Shown here: piece by piece, positions 42,901 through 51,091 of the stretch
Layout: every line of letters starts with the position of its first letter
Numbering within the stretch: the stretch's first letter is position 1
From: Bradyrhizobium sp. CSA207
GTDB lineage: Bacteria; Pseudomonadota; Alphaproteobacteria; Rhizobiales; Xanthobacteraceae
Reading direction: 5' to 3'
Assembly: GCF_029051685.1 (NCBI RefSeq)
Contig: NZ_JAACFT010000027.1
Span: forward strand, 49,829 to 113,828
DNA: 64,000 nt
Program-made: the position numbers and the translations under genes
The notes under the pieces: model-generated
Seen by the model: the letters and a program-made list of their open reading frames with translations, nothing else
What the model was told of the DNA's origin: nothing
Databases searched by the model: none

Positions 42901-43662
42901 TCACTGAACCAGGAAACGCGGGAACATTGGCATCGGCAGCCCGAGCACGTAGGGGAACAGAACCGCGCAGCCGAGCGTCAGGCAGGCGCCGACGATGGTC
43001 GTTTCGATCCAGCGCGTCTCATGCGTGCCCATCGCCGCGATCAGGAAGCTCGCGAACGCCGAAACCACGACTCCGAGCGGACGGATCGCCAAGGCGAAGA
43101 ACACGATCGACGCCATCACGAAGAGCGGCCCGCGCCAGGAATAGTGTGAAAGTGCCGGCCCCTCAGCCAGCAGCCCCGTCAATGCGATGCCGGCGCCAAG
43201 CGCCACGAGGAGCCCGCCAAACATGCGTGGGGCCGTTCCGGCACCGAAGGAGAAGCCTCGCATCCCCTGCAGATCGCTCGATGCCCACAGCGCGAACAAA
43301 GCAAGCGCCATCAGCATGGTGCCGCCGATATAGTCCTGCCCCGACCTGATGGTCATGAAGAACGTGAGGATCGCTACCACAAACAGCGGATAGGAATAGA
43401 TCAGCGCCAGCAGCACATCGGATGACGCCTTCTTGGCGTCACCGCCGACCGATCCGAAGATGGCAGCCGGAGCGCCGGCGAGCAGCGCCGTGGCATGGCT
43501 GATCAGAACGGTGGCGGGGCCGCGTCCGGCGCCCCAGCCAAAAATCGTCCCGATCGACCAGATGAATTCGAAAATCTGCGGCGCAACGGCCAGCAGACAA
43601 AAGCCGATTGCCACCGATGTGTTTCGGGTGGCTGTCGCTGAGTGGCCCATCGTATCGGCCAT
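42901..43662 (-). CDS. TctB-like small permease subunit
   Basis: The 253-residue membrane protein has the TctB C-terminal part with IGGTMLMALALFALWAS, then GTAPRMFGGLLVALGAG and the end RWIETTIVGACLTLGCAVLF, characteristic of the small TTT subunit. An extra N-terminal region of about 100 residues with membrane segments is longer than classical TctB (about 150 residues). The ATG at 43662 is preceded by GGAGGAGACATG. The gene lies directly before tctA; a receptor gene is lacking. Confidence 0.8.
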   Translation of the reverse strand: MADTMGHSATATRNTSVAIGFCLLAVAPQIFEFIWSIGTIFGWGAGRGPATVLISHATALLAGAPAAIFGSVGGDAKKASSDVLLALIYSYPLFVVAILTFFMTIRSGQDYIGGTMLMALALFALWASSDLQGMRGFSFGAGTAPRMFGGLLVALGAGIALTGLLAEGPALSHYSWRGPLFVMASIVFFALAIRPLGVVVSAFASFLIAAMGTHETRWIETTIVGACLTLGCAVLFPYVLGLPMPMFPRFLVQ

Positions 43663-43757
43663 GCATGTCTCCTCCGCGACCCGTAAGTCACGAGCACTGT
43701 TGTTGTAATCGGCTGGAAAATGGATCCCCCGCCCGGATCACTGCCTAGCGATTTTCA

Positions 43758-44212
43758 TCACACAATGCCAGCAAAACCCAACAGGCCCCCGGCGAGCAGC
43801 AGCCACAGCGGATCGACGCGCGATAGCGTCGCGACGATCGCAACCGCCGCGGCTATTAGCAAAGCAGTAACGGTACGATCGGTCGACTGCGCAAGGATCA
43901 GGGCGCTCGCTGCCATCAATCCGATCGAGAGCGGAACCAATGCAGCCTGCGATCCCGCGCCGCCGCGGCCCGAACACCATCGACAAATTGACGATGTTGG
44001 GTCCGGGCAGAAAATTGGCAGAGCGCAAACGTCTCGTTGAGCTTGTCCGCCCTCACCCAGCGATGCTGATCGACCATGGCCCGCCGGGCAAACACCAGGA
44101 CCCCGCCGAAACCGGCCAGCGACATCCGGGCAAAGGCCAGGAACAGCGCAGGCAAGCTGGGCGCGGCTGGATGGTCTGGCTCTTGGGCGGCCGGTGATGA
44201 ATCCGAGGACAT
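43758..44212 (-). pseudogene. Broken chromate transporter (chrA-like)
   Basis: On the minus strand the first part reads LFLAFARMSLAGFGGVLVFARRAMVDQHRW then NETFALCQF, the N-terminal signature of ChrA. There the frame slips: FLPGPNIVNLSMVFG continues in a second frame, and the end LSIGLMAASALILAQ...LLLAGGLLGFAGIV lies in a third. About 100 residues of the middle membrane region are missing compared with a normal CHR domain. At least two lesions make it non-functional. Start ATG at 44212, stop at 43758. Confidence 0.8.
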
Positions 44213-44329
44213 GTCAGGAGCTTAGAACGCAGTCGATGGCGCGGCCAAGGTCATCCGGAACCTATCCAAAGGAACCACGCGATGGCGCCGCCAAACCCCT
44301 GTCATTTGAAAGCTTTGCCCCCTATATTG

Positions 44330-44690
44330 GGGGTGCCGGTTCGCCGGCTATGGAAATAAACGGTCGTCGTAATAAACCATTCGGACCCGGGGGCGGTACC
44401 CGGCGCCTCCACCAAAGCCCACCGATTAACGGGCTTCAGCCCGCCGAAATGCGGGCTTTGGCGGGGGCGAAATAGGATCGACGAGGGCGTAAAGGGCGTG
44501 CTTTTTCCCGGTATTGTTCCGCCGTTATCGGGCTACTGCAATAGTTGCCAACGACAACTTTGCTCCGGTTGCTCAGGCTGCGTAACGCAGTTTGAAAGAC
44601 CATTCTGAAGTCCTAACGGGTTAAGCTCCGTTAGGCGGGGTTCGGAGGCACCTGGCAACAGAAGCCTCCACTTACCTTTTAATTTCCTTC
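44330..44690 (+). ncRNA. ssrA: Circularly permuted two-piece tmRNA (ssrA)
   Basis: The acceptor piece comes first in the gene and ends with CGCCTCCA-CCA (44404-44414). After a hairpin-containing spacer (44415-44462) the coding piece begins GGGGGCG (44463-44469), which pairs with CGCCTCC to rebuild the acceptor stem. The tag frame 44547-44585 reads ANDNFAPVAQAA then TAA, a typical alphaproteobacterial degradation tag. tmRNA rescues stalled ribosomes and marks the nascent chain for ClpXP. The outer ends are approximate. It is followed 100 bases later by sspB, whose product delivers such tagged chains to ClpXP. Confidence 0.92.
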
Positions 44691-44787
44691 CCGGCGGGGA
44701 CTCCTGCTGACCCATCAGGCGCGGTACTATTGCGGCTTGGCGAGTCGGGCCCGCGGGGCCCGCCTTCCGGAATGCAACAGGACCACC

Positions 44788-45306
44788 ATGGCGACCGATC
44801 ATATCCGATACGATGTGCTGGCCCGCGACGCGTTGCGCGGCGTGCTCCGCAAGGTGCTGACCGATGCCGCGTCCCATGGACTGCCCGGCGAGCATCATTT
44901 CTTCATCACCTTCGTATCGAAGGCCGAGGGCGTGAAGATCTCACCGCGACTGCTCGCGCAATATCCGGAAGAGATGACGATCATCCTCCAGCACCAGTTC
45001 TGGGACCTGACCGTGCTCGAGGACCGCTTCGAGGTCGGGCTGTCCTTCGGCGGCATTCCGGAGCGGCTGGTGGTGCCGTTCGCCGCCATCAAGAGCTTCC
45101 TCGATCCATCCGTGAAATTTGGACTCCAGTTCGACACCTCCGACGTCGCCGAGATCGCGCCCGAGACCCTGCCGGCGGCGCCTGCCCCGTCAGCCGTGGC
45201 GGTGCCTGCACCCGCCGCCGAGACAGCCGAAAGCGCCGAGGAGCCGACACCCCCGAACCAGGGCGGCGCAGAAGTCGTGCGGCTCGACCGTTTCCGCAAG
45301 AAATGA
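44788..45306 (+). CDS. sspB: SspB, ClpXP adaptor for ssrA-tagged proteins
   Basis: The 172-residue protein starts at MATDHIRYDVLARDALRGVL (44788). The globular SspB domain covers residues 5-115 (LPGEHHFFITFVSKAEGVKISPRLLAQYPEEM split: about 32-63; MTIILQHQFWDL; ERLVVPFAAIKSFLDPSVKFGL). After a Pro/Ala-rich linker the short basic tail EVVRLDRFRKK provides the ClpX-binding motif, as in Caulobacter SspB. It follows ssrA, the gene for the tag it recognises, and precedes fumC. Confidence 0.93.
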   Translation: MATDHIRYDVLARDALRGVLRKVLTDAASHGLPGEHHFFITFVSKAEGVKISPRLLAQYPEEMTIILQHQFWDLTVLEDRFEVGLSFGGIPERLVVPFAAIKSFLDPSVKFGLQFDTSDVAEIAPETLPAAPAPSAVAVPAPAAETAESAEEPTPPNQGGAEVVRLDRFRKK

Positions 45307-45408
45307 TCCAGCCAAGCGCGCGCGGCCGTCGCGCGGCGCCGAACTCCCTATATACGTGAGCATATCAAGAGGCCGCGCGACATTCCGTGCGGCAGAATGG
45401 ATGTGCTC

Positions 45409-46839
45409 ATGGCCAAGACCGCCGGATCAAAGACTGCCCGCTCCTCACGCTCCACGACGCGCGTCGAGACCGACAGTTTCGGTCCCATCGAGGTCCCCTC
45501 CGATCGCTATTGGGGCGCGCAGACCGAGCGCTCGCGCCAGAATTTTCGCATCGGCATCGACCGCATGCCGATCGCGCTCGTGCATGCGCTGGGCATCGTC
45601 AAGCTTGCGGCCGCACAGTCCAACCGCGAACTCGGGCTGCTCGACCAGCGCCGCGCCAATGCGATCATCCGCGCCGCGCGCGAGGTGATCGACGGCGGCC
45701 TCGACGACCAATTTCCGTTGGTGGTGTGGCAGACCGGCTCGGGCACGCAGACCAACATGAACCTCAACGAGGTGATCGCCAATCGCGCCAATGAGCTCCT
45801 GGGCGGCGAGCTCGGCGCCAAGAAGCCGGTCCATCCCAACGATCACGTCAACATGAGCCAGTCGTCGAACGACTCGTTCCCGACCGCGATGCATATCGCA
45901 GCCGCAAGCCGCATCGCCGCCGATCTCGTTCCCGCGCTCGGCGAATTGCTGCGCGCGCTACGCGAGAAGGAGAAAGAGTTCGCCAGGATCGTCAAGATCG
46001 GCCGCACCCACACCCAGGATGCGACGCCGCTGACGCTCGGCCAGGAATTTTCCGGCTATGCCGCCCAGGTCGAAAGCGGGATTGCCCGGCTGAAGGTCGC
46101 GGTGAAGGATCTCTATCCGCTGGCGCAGGGCGGCACCGCCGTCGGCACCGGCCTCAATTCCAGCCCTCGCTTCGCAAGACTGTTCGCCAGGCACGTGGTC
46201 GGGATCACAAAACTGCCCTTCACCAGCGCCGCCAACAAATTCGAGGCACTGGCCTCCAACGACGCCTATGTGCTGGCGCACGGCGCCATCAATTCGGTGG
46301 CGACGGGGCTGTTCAAGATCGCCAACGACATCCGCCTGCTCGGTTCAGGCCCGCGCTCGGGCCTCGGCGAGCTGATCCTGCCGGAGAACGAGCCGGGCTC
46401 ATCGATCATGCCGGGCAAGGTCAACCCCACGCAGTGCGAAGCGATGACCATGGTGTGCTGCCAGGTGTTCGGCAATCACACCGCAATCACGGTGGCCGGC
46501 AGCCAGGGGCATTTCGAGCTCAACGTCTACAAGCCCGTGCTGGCCTACAACATGCTGCATTCGATCCGCCTGCTGGCGGACGCCGCGCGCTCCTTCACCG
46601 AACATTGCGTCAACGGCATTCGCGCCGATGAAAAGCGCATCAAGGAGCTGATGCAGCGCTCGCTGATGCTGGTGACGGCGCTCGCGCCCAGGATCGGCTA
46701 CGACAACGCGGCCAAGGTGGCGAAGACGGCGCATGCCAACGGCACCACGCTGAAGGAAGAGGCGCTTCGCCTGGGCTTCGTCTCGGCGGACGAGTTCGAC
46801 CGTTTGGTGCAACCGGAGAAGATGACAAGGCCAGGATGA
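45409..46839 (+). CDS. fumC: Class II fumarate hydratase
   Basis: The 476-residue oxygen-stable fumarase interconverts fumarate and malate in the TCA cycle. Start MAKTAGSKTARSS at 45409; an ATG four codons upstream (45397) is also possible. The N-terminal FGPIEVPSDRYWGAQTERSRQNF block, VWQTGSGTQTNMNLNEVI, and the superfamily signature GSSIMPGKVNPTQ are present. Ends KMTRPG. It follows sspB by about 100 bases on the same strand. Confidence 0.97.
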   Translation: MAKTAGSKTARSSRSTTRVETDSFGPIEVPSDRYWGAQTERSRQNFRIGIDRMPIALVHALGIVKLAAAQSNRELGLLDQRRANAIIRAAREVIDGGLDDQFPLVVWQTGSGTQTNMNLNEVIANRANELLGGELGAKKPVHPNDHVNMSQSSNDSFPTAMHIAAASRIAADLVPALGELLRALREKEKEFARIVKIGRTHTQDATPLTLGQEFSGYAAQVESGIARLKVAVKDLYPLAQGGTAVGTGLNSSPRFARLFARHVVGITKLPFTSAANKFEALASNDAYVLAHGAINSVATGLFKIANDIRLLGSGPRSGLGELILPENEPGSSIMPGKVNPTQCEAMTMVCCQVFGNHTAITVAGSQGHFELNVYKPVLAYNMLHSIRLLADAARSFTEHCVNGIRADEKRIKELMQRSLMLVTALAPRIGYDNAAKVAKTAHANGTTLKEEALRLGFVSADEFDRLVQPEKMTRPG

Positions 46840-47115
46840 TTTCCGAATTCCGATAGTCATCCGTAATGATACGGAGCCAAAACGGCATATTTATAGAGGC
46901 TTAAAGGACAGGATTTGATTACCGTCAATGTCTCGGGGAGGATGCGTGCTACGCCGCTCTCTCCCCTTCCCGGGGCCAAATTCATCGTTTGATGGCCAGT
47001 AGGGCCGATTGACGAGGACGAGCGAATGGCGATCAAATCTTGTGGGGCGCAGCGCTGCACCCTGTTTCTGAATGTTTCATCCTGCCTGCGGAGGATCGGA
47101 TGATGGAGACGCGGC

Positions 47116-47304
47116 ATGGGGAACGTCATCAACCTGAATCGTTTCAGGAAGCGCGCCGAGCGGGAAGTCTCGGCGAAGCAGGCGGACGTCAACCGAGCGA
47201 AGTTCGGCCGCACGAAGGCAGAGCGGTCGGCGGAGAAGACGCGCGCGGACCAGGCGAAGGAGCATCTGGACCAACACCGGATCGATCGCGAGGAGCAGCC
47301 ATGA
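47116..47304 (+). CDS. DUF4169 family small protein
   Basis: A 62-residue highly charged protein, MGNVINLNRFRKRAEREVSA..., matching the DUF4169 pattern of small Lys/Arg/Glu-rich alphaproteobacterial proteins. Its stop overlaps the next start (ATGA at 47301-47304), so the two are translationally coupled. Conserved next to fumC in many rhizobia. No biochemical role is known. Confidence 0.85.
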   Translation: MGNVINLNRFRKRAEREVSAKQADVNRAKFGRTKAERSAEKTRADQAKEHLDQHRIDREEQP

Positions 47305-47552
47305 AGTCGCCCGTCGTGAAGCGATCGATCGTGGTCGCCGGCCACAAGACCAGCGTCAGCCTGGAAGAGGCATTCTGGAACGGCATGAAGGAGATCTCGG
47401 GGCTGCGCAACATGACGCTGTCCGAGCTCGTCGGCGAGATCGACAGCAGCCGCCAGCAGGGCAATCTGTCGTCCGCAATCCGCCTGTTCGTCCTGGACTA
47501 CTTCAAGAGCCGCGCCATGGCCGTCCAGCCGGAAAAGGTCCCGGCCCAGTAG
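47301..47552 (+). CDS. Ribbon-helix-helix domain protein (RHH_4 type)
   Basis: The 83-residue protein reads KSPVVKRSIVVAGHKTSVSL, EEAFWNGMKEISGLRNMTLS and continues with a second helix, a ribbon-helix-helix DNA-binding fold of the RHH_4/DUF4160-like type. Coupled to the DUF4169 gene. Likely a DNA-binding regulator; targets unknown. Confidence 0.82.
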   Translation: MKSPVVKRSIVVAGHKTSVSLEEAFWNGMKEISGLRNMTLSELVGEIDSSRQQGNLSSAIRLFVLDYFKSRAMAVQPEKVPAQ

Positions 47553-47591
47553 CCGCCGAGGCACTTTCCCGGGCTCGGCAGCCGCCCGCAC

Positions 47592-47608
47592 TTTAAAATC
47601 ACTCTAAG
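47592..47608. promoter_or_regulatory. Irr-box (ICE)-like element upstream of feoAB
   Basis: TTTAAAA-TCA-CTCTAAG matches 11 of 14 arm positions of the rhizobial iron-control element TTTAGAA-N3-TTCTAAA. It is 60-76 bases before the feoA start, where an iron-responsive Irr regulator would act. Presence of Irr in the organism is assumed, not seen. Confidence 0.45.
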
Positions 47609-47667
47609 GTGCAGCTTCGGCGAGCGAGCGCGCTTGACCTCAATGCCCTGCGTTGAAAATACAGGGC

Positions 47668-47943
47668 ATGACCGATACCAATGAGACGCGCCCGCAGATG
47701 CCGCTGGGTCTGGCCCAGCGCGGCTATAGCGGCGTCATTCAACACCTGTCCGCCAAGGACGCCGGCTCGGCGCTCTCGGACATCGAGCTCGAAAGCCGCC
47801 TGATCGAGCTCGGCTTCGTCGAGGGTGCCCGGGTCGAGGTCCTGCACGAGGGGCTGGTGGGGCGCGACCCTATCGCCGTGCGGGTCGACAACATCACCAT
47901 CGCGGTGCGCCGTCGCGAAGCCATGGCCATCATCGTCGCGTAG
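47668..47943 (+). CDS. feoA: FeoA ferrous-iron transport accessory protein
   Basis: The 91-residue SH3-like protein starts at the ATG at 47668; the frame opens at a TTG a few codons earlier. The FeoA core is seen as ELGFVEGARVEVLHEGLVGRDPIAVRVDNITIAVRRREAMAI (residues about 47-88). It assists FeoB, whose gene follows after 23 bases. Confidence 0.92.
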   Translation: MTDTNETRPQMPLGLAQRGYSGVIQHLSAKDAGSALSDIELESRLIELGFVEGARVEVLHEGLVGRDPIAVRVDNITIAVRRREAMAIIVA

Positions 47944-47966
47944 ACAGCGACCGGATATTTGATCCC

Positions 47967-49838
47967 ATGGAAACACCCCTGCTGCATCTCGCCCTGGTGG
48001 GCACGCCGAACAGCGGCAAGACCTCGCTGTTCAATGCGCTGACCGGCAGTCGGCAGAAGGTCGCGAACTATCCGGGCGTCACCGTCGAGCGCAAGGAGGG
48101 CTTCTTCGTCACGCCCCTGGGTCGCCAGGTCTCGGTGGTCGACCTGCCCGGCACCTATTCGCTGCGCGGCCGCAGCCCGGACGAGGAGATCACCCGCGAC
48201 TTCGTGCTCGGCAAGGCGTCCGGCGAGACCGTGCCCGATCTCGTGCTGTGCGTGGCCGATTCGACCAATCTGCGGCTGACCATCCGCCTCCTGCTCGAGC
48301 TCAAGCGCACCGGCCGGCCGATGGTGCTGGTGCTCAACATGTTCGACATCGCGAGCCGCCGCGGCATCAACGTCGACGCGGAGCGGCTCGCCAAGGAGCT
48401 CGGCGTGCCCGTGGTCACCTCGATCGCGGTGCGCAAGGGCGGCACCGCCGACCTCCTGACGCTGACCGACGAGATCTCGGCCAGGCTCGCGGCCGAGCCG
48501 CAGGAGAACAGCTGGCGCGCGCTCAGCGTCGCCGAGCTGCGCGCCACCCAGCGCGAGGCCGACCGCATCATCGCCGATTGCGTCAGCCTGCCGAGCCGGC
48601 CCGACACCTGGACCGCGCGGATTGACGCCGTGGTGCTGCACCCCGTCGCCGGGCTCTTGGTGCTCGCGCTGATCCTGTTCGTGATGTTCCAGGCAGTGTT
48701 CGCCTGGGCCCAGCCGCTGATGCAGCTGCTCAACTCCGGCTTCGATGCACTGGGCGAGTTCGTGCACGCCAGCCTGCCCGCCGGCCTGTTGCAGAGCTTC
48801 CTCCAGAACGGCGTGATATCAGGCGTCGGCAGCGTCATCGTGTTCCTGCCCCAGATCATCATCATATTCCTGTTCATCCTGCTCCTGGAAGATTTCGGCT
48901 ACATGGCGCGGGCCGCGTTCCTGATGGACCGCATCATGGGCGGCGCCGGGCTGCACGGCCGCGCCTTCATCCCGCTGCTGTCGAGCTTTGCCTGCGCCAT
49001 TCCCGGCATCATGGCGACGCGCGTGATCGACAACAAGCGCGACCGGCTGACCACGATCCTGATCGCACCGCTGATGACCTGCTCGGCGCGCATCCCCGTC
49101 TACACGCTGATCATCTCCGCCTTCATCCCGGCCAGGGACGTCTGGGGCTTCATCAACCTGCAGGGCCTGGTGATGTTCGGCCTCTACGCCGCCGGCATCA
49201 TCAGTGCGCTGCTGGTCTCGTTCCTGATCAAGTTCTTCATGCTGCGCGACTACGCGCCGGCGCCGTTCATGCTGGAGCTGCCCGACTACAAGATGCCGCG
49301 GCCGAAATCGATTGCGATCGGCGTCTACACGCGGGCGAAGATGTTCTTGCACCGCGCCGGCACCACGATCTTCTCGATGATGGTGCTGATCTGGTTCCTG
49401 GCCTCGTTCCCGCAGCCGCCGCTAGGCGCCACCGAGCCCGCGATCGACTTCAGCCTCGCCGCGATCATCGGCAAGGCGCTCGCTCCGCTGCTTAGCCCCG
49501 TCGGCTTCAACTGGCAGATTGCGGTGGCCCTGATCCCGGGCATGGCGGCGCGCGAGGTCGCGGTCGCAGCGCTCGGCACCGTCTATGCAATCGAAGGCGG
49601 CAAGGAAGCCGCCGAGCAGATCGGACAGGTGCTGGCGACGAAATGGTCGCTTGCCACCGCCCTGTCGATGCTGGCCTGGTACATCTTCGCCCCGCAATGC
49701 GCCTCCACGCTGGCCGTGATCCGGCGCGAAACCGGAAGCTGGACCTGGATGGCGGTGACGTTCAGCTACATGCTGGTGCTGGCCTATGCGGCCAGCCTGG
49801 TGACGTACAATGTCGCTGTCGCGCTCGGCGCAGGATAA
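47967..49838 (+). CDS. feoB: FeoB ferrous iron transporter
   Basis: The 623-residue protein has an N-terminal G domain: G1 GTPNSGKTSLFNALTGSRQKV, G3 VDLPGTYSL, G4 NMFD (NxxD type), then the helical spacer and a membrane domain with Gate motifs (IMGGAGLHGRAFIPLLSSFACAIPGIMATR, around residues 318-350; and LIPGMAAREVAVAAL). It moves Fe2+ into the cytoplasm. It is shorter than E. coli FeoB (about 770 residues), as in other rhizobia. Pairs with feoA; iron control inferred from the upstream element. Confidence 0.95.
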   Translation: METPLLHLALVGTPNSGKTSLFNALTGSRQKVANYPGVTVERKEGFFVTPLGRQVSVVDLPGTYSLRGRSPDEEITRDFVLGKASGETVPDLVLCVADSTNLRLTIRLLLELKRTGRPMVLVLNMFDIASRRGINVDAERLAKELGVPVVTSIAVRKGGTADLLTLTDEISARLAAEPQENSWRALSVAELRATQREADRIIADCVSLPSRPDTWTARIDAVVLHPVAGLLVLALILFVMFQAVFAWAQPLMQLLNSGFDALGEFVHASLPAGLLQSFLQNGVISGVGSVIVFLPQIIIIFLFILLLEDFGYMARAAFLMDRIMGGAGLHGRAFIPLLSSFACAIPGIMATRVIDNKRDRLTTILIAPLMTCSARIPVYTLIISAFIPARDVWGFINLQGLVMFGLYAAGIISALLVSFLIKFFMLRDYAPAPFMLELPDYKMPRPKSIAIGVYTRAKMFLHRAGTTIFSMMVLIWFLASFPQPPLGATEPAIDFSLAAIIGKALAPLLSPVGFNWQIAVALIPGMAAREVAVAALGTVYAIEGGKEAAEQIGQVLATKWSLATALSMLAWYIFAPQCASTLAVIRRETGSWTWMAVTFSYMLVLAYAASLVTYNVAVALGAG

Positions 49839-49927
49839 CGCCCTCTCGAAACTAAAAGCGCGAAAACAACCCTATGCACAGTAGACGGGGGTAGCGGAAT
49901 CAATGGCTTACACGTGTGCGCAGCAGG

Positions 49928-50012
49928 TAGCCGGATGGAGCGAAGCGAAATCCGGAATTCTTGCACGACGCATCGCCGGCCCCGGATTGCGCTACGCTCC
50001 ATTCGGGCTACG
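49928..50012. repeat. Palindromic intergenic repeat after feoB
   Basis: GTAGCCGGATGGAGCG at the left and CGCTCCATTCGGGCTAC at the right are imperfect inverted arms around a GC-rich centre. Similar elements with these arms are widespread in Bradyrhizobium. It ends about 95 bases before the GNAT start at 50108. Confidence 0.7.
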
Positions 50013-50107
50013 GACAACGAACGGCGCGCCCGTTGACCCGTCGGGCAAAACAGGAGCACGATGGTATCATCGGCCCTCGCCGGCATAGTGACCGGCCATC
50101 CGTCTCC

Positions 50108-50605
50108 ATGGATCACTTCACCACCCCCAGCCTCACTGCCGAGAGACTGCGCGAGGATCACCTCGCGGACCTCGTCGCGCTTCACCTCGATCCCGAGGTG
50201 TCCCATTATATCGGCGGCGTGCGCTCGGCTGAGACGACGAAGGCCTATCTCGCCGTCAACATGGCCCATTGGGACCAGCACGGCTTCGGGCTCTGGGCAC
50301 TGCGAACGAACGACGGCGCGTTCGCCGGGCGGGCGGGCATCCGGCACATCCTCGTGGATGACGTGGACGAGATCGAGATTGCCTACGCGTTCAAACGCAG
50401 TCTCTGGGGCCAGGGACTTGCGAGCGAAATCGCGACCGCGCTGACGCAGGTCGGATTGTCACAACTCGAGCTGCCGTCGCTGATCGGCCTGGTCTTTGTC
50501 GGGAACGCCGCATCCCGCCGTGTGCTGGAGAAATCGAATTATGTCCTCGAGCGCAGCACGCACCATCACGGCGAAGACGTCGTGATTTACCGCGCCCGAC
50601 GGTGA
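50108..50605 (+). CDS. RimJ-type GNAT N-acetyltransferase
   Basis: The 165-residue protein starts at MDHFTTPSLTAERLREDHLADL (50108); the open frame upstream is repeat-derived and rejected. The GNAT_3 fold is seen as YAFKRSLWGQGLASEIATALTQVG (acetyl-CoA loop) and GLVFVGNAASRRVLEKSNY. Typical of ribosomal-protein acetyltransferase-like enzymes acting on small molecules or N-termini. Substrate unknown. Confidence 0.85.
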   Translation: MDHFTTPSLTAERLREDHLADLVALHLDPEVSHYIGGVRSAETTKAYLAVNMAHWDQHGFGLWALRTNDGAFAGRAGIRHILVDDVDEIEIAYAFKRSLWGQGLASEIATALTQVGLSQLELPSLIGLVFVGNAASRRVLEKSNYVLERSTHHHGEDVVIYRARR

Positions 50606-50745
50606 GAGATCGGAAGGCTATCGTGCCGATCGGAGTGGGCATGTGCTCATAAGTCCGGCGCCTTCCGTTGTCCGAGCATATCGCATGTGAGAACGACCGC
50701 CCAGGCGGAAAGGCCGCCCCGGAGGGCGGCCTTGGATGATCCAGT

Positions 50746-51066
50746 TTACCAGCGGCCGGTGCCGAAGCTGAAGCCGATGCTGGGCCCGCCGCCATAGTAT
50801 CCGTATCCGCGATCATAGTAGCCGGGACCGCCATAATATCCGTAGCTCCGGCGCACCACGTAGCCGTCATCGCCGCCGTAATAGCGTTGTACATAGCGCG
50901 GCCCGCGGGTCCGGAAGCAGCGGCCGTACTCGTTGCATACCAGGCGAACCTGATCGACGTTGGCAATCTCTGCCGATCCGACTGCGGTGGGATTGAGCGG
51001 AGCCGCCGAAGCGGCCGAGGCCAGCACAGCCGCGGCCGTAAAAGTACCGAAAGCGATCATCCTCAT
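50746..51066 (-). CDS. Secreted Gly/Tyr-rich small protein, unknown function
   Basis: The ATG at 51066 (MRMIAFGTFTAAAVLASAA) has AAGGAG eight bases before it, then a signal peptide cleaved near ASAA. The mature part has two cysteines (VCNEYGRC) and a Gly/Tyr-rich tail with YGYYGG repeats, reminiscent of many short rhizobial exported proteins. It lies 26 bases after the DUF1236 stop and is probably transcribed with it. Function unknown. Confidence 0.75.
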   Translation of the reverse strand: MRMIAFGTFTAAAVLASAASAAPLNPTAVGSAEIANVDQVRLVCNEYGRCFRTRGPRYVQRYYGGDDGYVVRRSYGYYGGPGYYDRGYGYYGGGPSIGFSFGTGRW

Positions 51067-51091
51067 GTTCGTTCTCCTTGCTGCGACCAGA

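Noticed and set aside
41283..43349. 688-codon plus-strand open frame rich in His/Arg/Asp
   Set aside because: Shadow over tctA and tctB; composition is that of GC-rich antisense frames, with no domain.
44400..44414. Separate tRNA ending in CCA
   Set aside because: The CCA end belongs to the acceptor piece of the permuted tmRNA; no cloverleaf with an anticodon is present.
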